Below, piece after piece: positions 62,391 through 64,000 of a DNA stretch of 64,000 nt; position 1 is the stretch's first letter; the number at the start of each line of letters is the position of its first letter. The translations under genes were made by a program, and so were the position numbers. This DNA comes from an uncultured Flavobacteriaceae bacterium. Lineage in GTDB: Bacteria; Bacteroidota; Bacteroidia; Flavobacteriales; Flavobacteriaceae. The stretch is taken from positions 1 to 64,000 of the forward strand of contig CALSMD010000007.1 of NCBI GenBank assembly GCA_943787365.1. The letters run 5' to 3'. Under the pieces are notes generated by a model. That model did no database searches. It had not been told where the DNA came from and saw only the letters and a program-made list of their open reading frames with translations.

Positions 62391-62963
62391 ATGTTTCAAA
62401 TAGGAAAAACCATTGTGTCTGAAGACATTATTGAGAAAGATTTTTTATGCAACCTTACTGCATGTAAGGGAGCGTGTTGTGTTGACGGTGATGCAGGAGC
62501 ACCACTTGAAACTGATGAGGCAAAGATTCTAGAAAATATCTACCCCATTATAAAACCGTATCTTCGAGAGGAAAGTATTGAAGCAATTGAGTCACAAGGA
62601 ACTCATGTAGTTACTGAAGGTGGAGAACTAGAAACTCCTTTGATTAATGGAGCCGATTGTGTCTATGTTATTTTTGATGAAAAAAACACAGCATTATGCG
62701 CTATTGAAGAAGCTTACAATCAAGGGGAAATCGATTGGAAAAAACCAGTATCCTGTCATTTGTATCCTGTAAGAATCAAAGACTACACAGAGTTTTCGGC
62801 TGTAAATTATGATAATTGGGAAATTTGTGATGCTGCTTGTACATTGGGCAAAGAACTTCAAGTCCCTGTCTATAAATTTGTCAAAGAAGCGCTGATTCGA
62901 AAATTTGGAACGGATTGGTACGCCGAATTAGAACAAGTAGCCGCCAAACACCCCAAAAAATAA
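62391..62963 (+). CDS. DUF3109 family protein (Cys-rich metal-binding)
   Basis: The 190-residue protein carries CNLTACKGACCVDGDAGAPL near residues 21-40 and further cysteines (CAIEEA, SCHLYPVRI, CDAACTLG), the pattern of DUF3109/YkgJ-like proteins that are thought to bind a zinc or iron-sulfur centre. The N-terminus MFQIGKTIVSEDI is conserved in the family, which supports the start despite the absence of a normal leader. The biochemical role is unknown. Confidence 0.92.
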   Translation: MFQIGKTIVSEDIIEKDFLCNLTACKGACCVDGDAGAPLETDEAKILENIYPIIKPYLREESIEAIESQGTHVVTEGGELETPLINGADCVYVIFDEKNTALCAIEEAYNQGEIDWKKPVSCHLYPVRIKDYTEFSAVNYDNWEICDAACTLGKELQVPVYKFVKEALIRKFGTDWYAELEQVAAKHPKK

Positions 62964-63275
62964 AATAAATGAAGTCCCTAAGATGGGGGACTAAAGTTCA
63001 ACCTCTTTTTTTATTTTTTCCAACTTTTTTTAAAATAGCTGTTTTTAATTCGCCTTACTGCTTGTTTTTTTTTCAAGAGAGAGAGAGGTTTTAAGTCTCT
63101 ATAAATCAGTAAATTATTTTTTAGATGTTCAAATAATCTTGTAGGAAAAAAGCTACCCGTTGTTAAAAACTCATAGGCAATGTTTATAAAAATGACTTTC
63201 ATTTAAGGCAACTATTTTGAACCTTTGTTAACCCCCCAAACGCGTATTTTTTTTTAATTCTGAATTTTAATTTTA
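62964..63275. other. intergenic region before nrdB
   Basis: A short hairpin AGTCCC / GGGACT (62973-62992) followed by a T-rich stretch may end the DUF3109 transcript. A minus-strand open frame of 63 codons (63011-63202) is present but shows no recognisable domain. AT-rich sequence with a run of T residues precedes the nrdB start. Confidence 0.45.
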
Positions 63276-64000
63276 ATGTCACAAGTAGAACCGATTTTAC
63301 AAGAGAATAAAGACCGATTTGTAATTTTTCCAATTCAGCACCATGATATATGGGAATGGTATAAAAAATCCGAAGCAAGTTTTTGGACTGCTGAAGAAAT
63401 TGATTTACATCAAGATTTAACCGACTGGACGACAAAATTGAATGACGATGAGCGTTATTTTATCAAGCACATACTAGCCTTTTTTGCAGCTAGTGATGGG
63501 ATTGTAAATGAAAATTTGGCTGAAAATTTTGTAAACGAAGTTCAATATAGCGAAGCAAAATTTTTCTATGGATTCCAAATTATGATGGAAAACATCCACA
63601 GTGAAACCTATTCTCTTTTAATAGACACCTATGTAAAAGATGAAACGGAAAAAGACATGCTCTTTAATGCAATAGAAAATTTCCCAGCAATTAAGAAAAA
63701 AGCAGATTGGGCTCTCAAATGGATAGAATCTCCAAGTTTTGCAGAGCGTTTGATTGCATTTGCAGCCGTAGAAGGGATTTTCTTTTCAGGTGCGTTTTGC
63801 TCAATATTCTGGTTAAAGAAACGTGGCTTAATGCCAGGGTTGACCTTTTCAAATGAGTTAATATCTAGAGATGAAGGCGTGCATGCAGACTTTGCAGTAC
63901 ACCTACACAACAAACACCTTATCAACAAAGTTCCTAAAGACCGCATCAGAGAAATATTATTAGATGCTTTAAATATTGAAAGAGAATTTATTACAGAATC
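63276..64000 (+). CDS. nrdB: ribonucleotide-diphosphate reductase subunit beta (partial at right edge)
   Basis: The first 241 codons are present, and the rest lies beyond the window. The sequence [15 protein letters not shown] is followed by [23 protein letters not shown] and [19 protein letters not shown], in which Tyr98 corresponds to the radical tyrosine of class-I R2 proteins; ISRDEGVH supplies later metal ligands. The subunit makes the tyrosyl radical used by the alpha subunit (NrdA) to reduce ribonucleotides. The type is the eukaryote-like R2 common in Bacteroidota. Confidence 0.95.
   Translation, partial: MSQVEPILQENKDRFVIFPIQHHDIWEWYKKSEASFWTAEEIDLHQDLTDWTTKLNDDERYFIKHILAFFAASDGIVNENLAENFVNEVQYSEAKFFYGFQIMMENIHSETYSLLIDTYVKDETEKDMLFNAIENFPAIKKKADWALKWIESPSFAERLIAFAAVEGIFFSGAFCSIFWLKKRGLMPGLTFSNELISRDEGVHADFAVHLHNKHLINKVPKDRIREILLDALNIEREFITE

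Noticed and set aside
63011..63202. Minus-strand open frame of 63 codons before nrdB
   Set aside because: No domain, no promoter and low-complexity basic composition; probably chance in AT-rich sequence.

Overview
The window looks like a low-GC chromosomal segment of a marine member of the Flavobacteriaceae (Bacteroidota). The reasons are the Bacteroidota-type -7 boxes (TAnnTTTG) before many genes, type IX secretion (T9SS) C-terminal signals, SusC/SusD pairs, and small lipoproteins starting MKK(L/I)LLL followed by a lipobox. Several house-keeping neighbourhoods are typical of the family: glmS next to a DUF4270 lipoprotein and a short starch-synthase-like protein, and panC-panD followed by radA.

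Layout. 1-2100: three genes of unknown function. 2145-18257: core genes, namely glmS / DUF4270 / GT5-like (minus strand); panC, panD, a flippase-like membrane protein, an esterase-like protein and radA (plus strand); a bacilliredoxin; a TerB-DnaJ protein; a ZIP transporter; the iron uptake operon feoA-feoB with a 43-residue Cys-rich partner; a SCO1-like protein; and rseP. A tRNA-Asn follows at 18329.

18410-30396 is an accessory island. It holds a tyrosine recombinase beside the 5' two thirds of a tRNA-Ala gene, two inverted copies of a T9SS-protein gene pair, several secreted or lipoprotein genes, a block of unknown genes (two with SSB-like C-terminal tips), and repeated short junction sequences. 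Two junction types recur. One is a 29-40 bp sequence that is the 3' end of a BspA/DUF285 repeat gene and sits directly between successive secreted-protein genes. The other is the last ~22 codons of a tyrosine recombinase, found once in the intact gene and twice as detached remnants lying antisense just upstream of lipoprotein genes. Together they look like a mosaic cassette region for cell-surface proteins, and this is the most unusual part of the window.

30427-50206: an AhpD-like protein, then a polysaccharide utilisation locus very probably for laminarin or a related beta-1,3/1,6-glucan: MFS sugar porter, GH30, GH16, FN3-like lipoprotein, GH5-CBM6, PKD lipoprotein, SusD, SusC and a secreted PKD protein, all on the minus strand. 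Divergent from it lies a propeller/Y_Y_Y/LuxR-type regulator with a repeated operator-like sequence between them. SusC/SusD and the surface lipoproteins would bind and import the glucan, GH16/GH30/GH5 would cut it, and the MFS porter would take up the sugars.

50207-64000: a Kazal lipoprotein, a CBS protein, SnoaL-like proteins, a CDGSH protein, purU, tRNA-Pro, a small HxlR-centred cluster with a shared palindromic upstream motif, dsbD, a HupE-like protein, dCMP deaminase, a C-terminal processing peptidase, marC, a DUF3109 protein and the 5' part of nrdB, which runs off the right edge.
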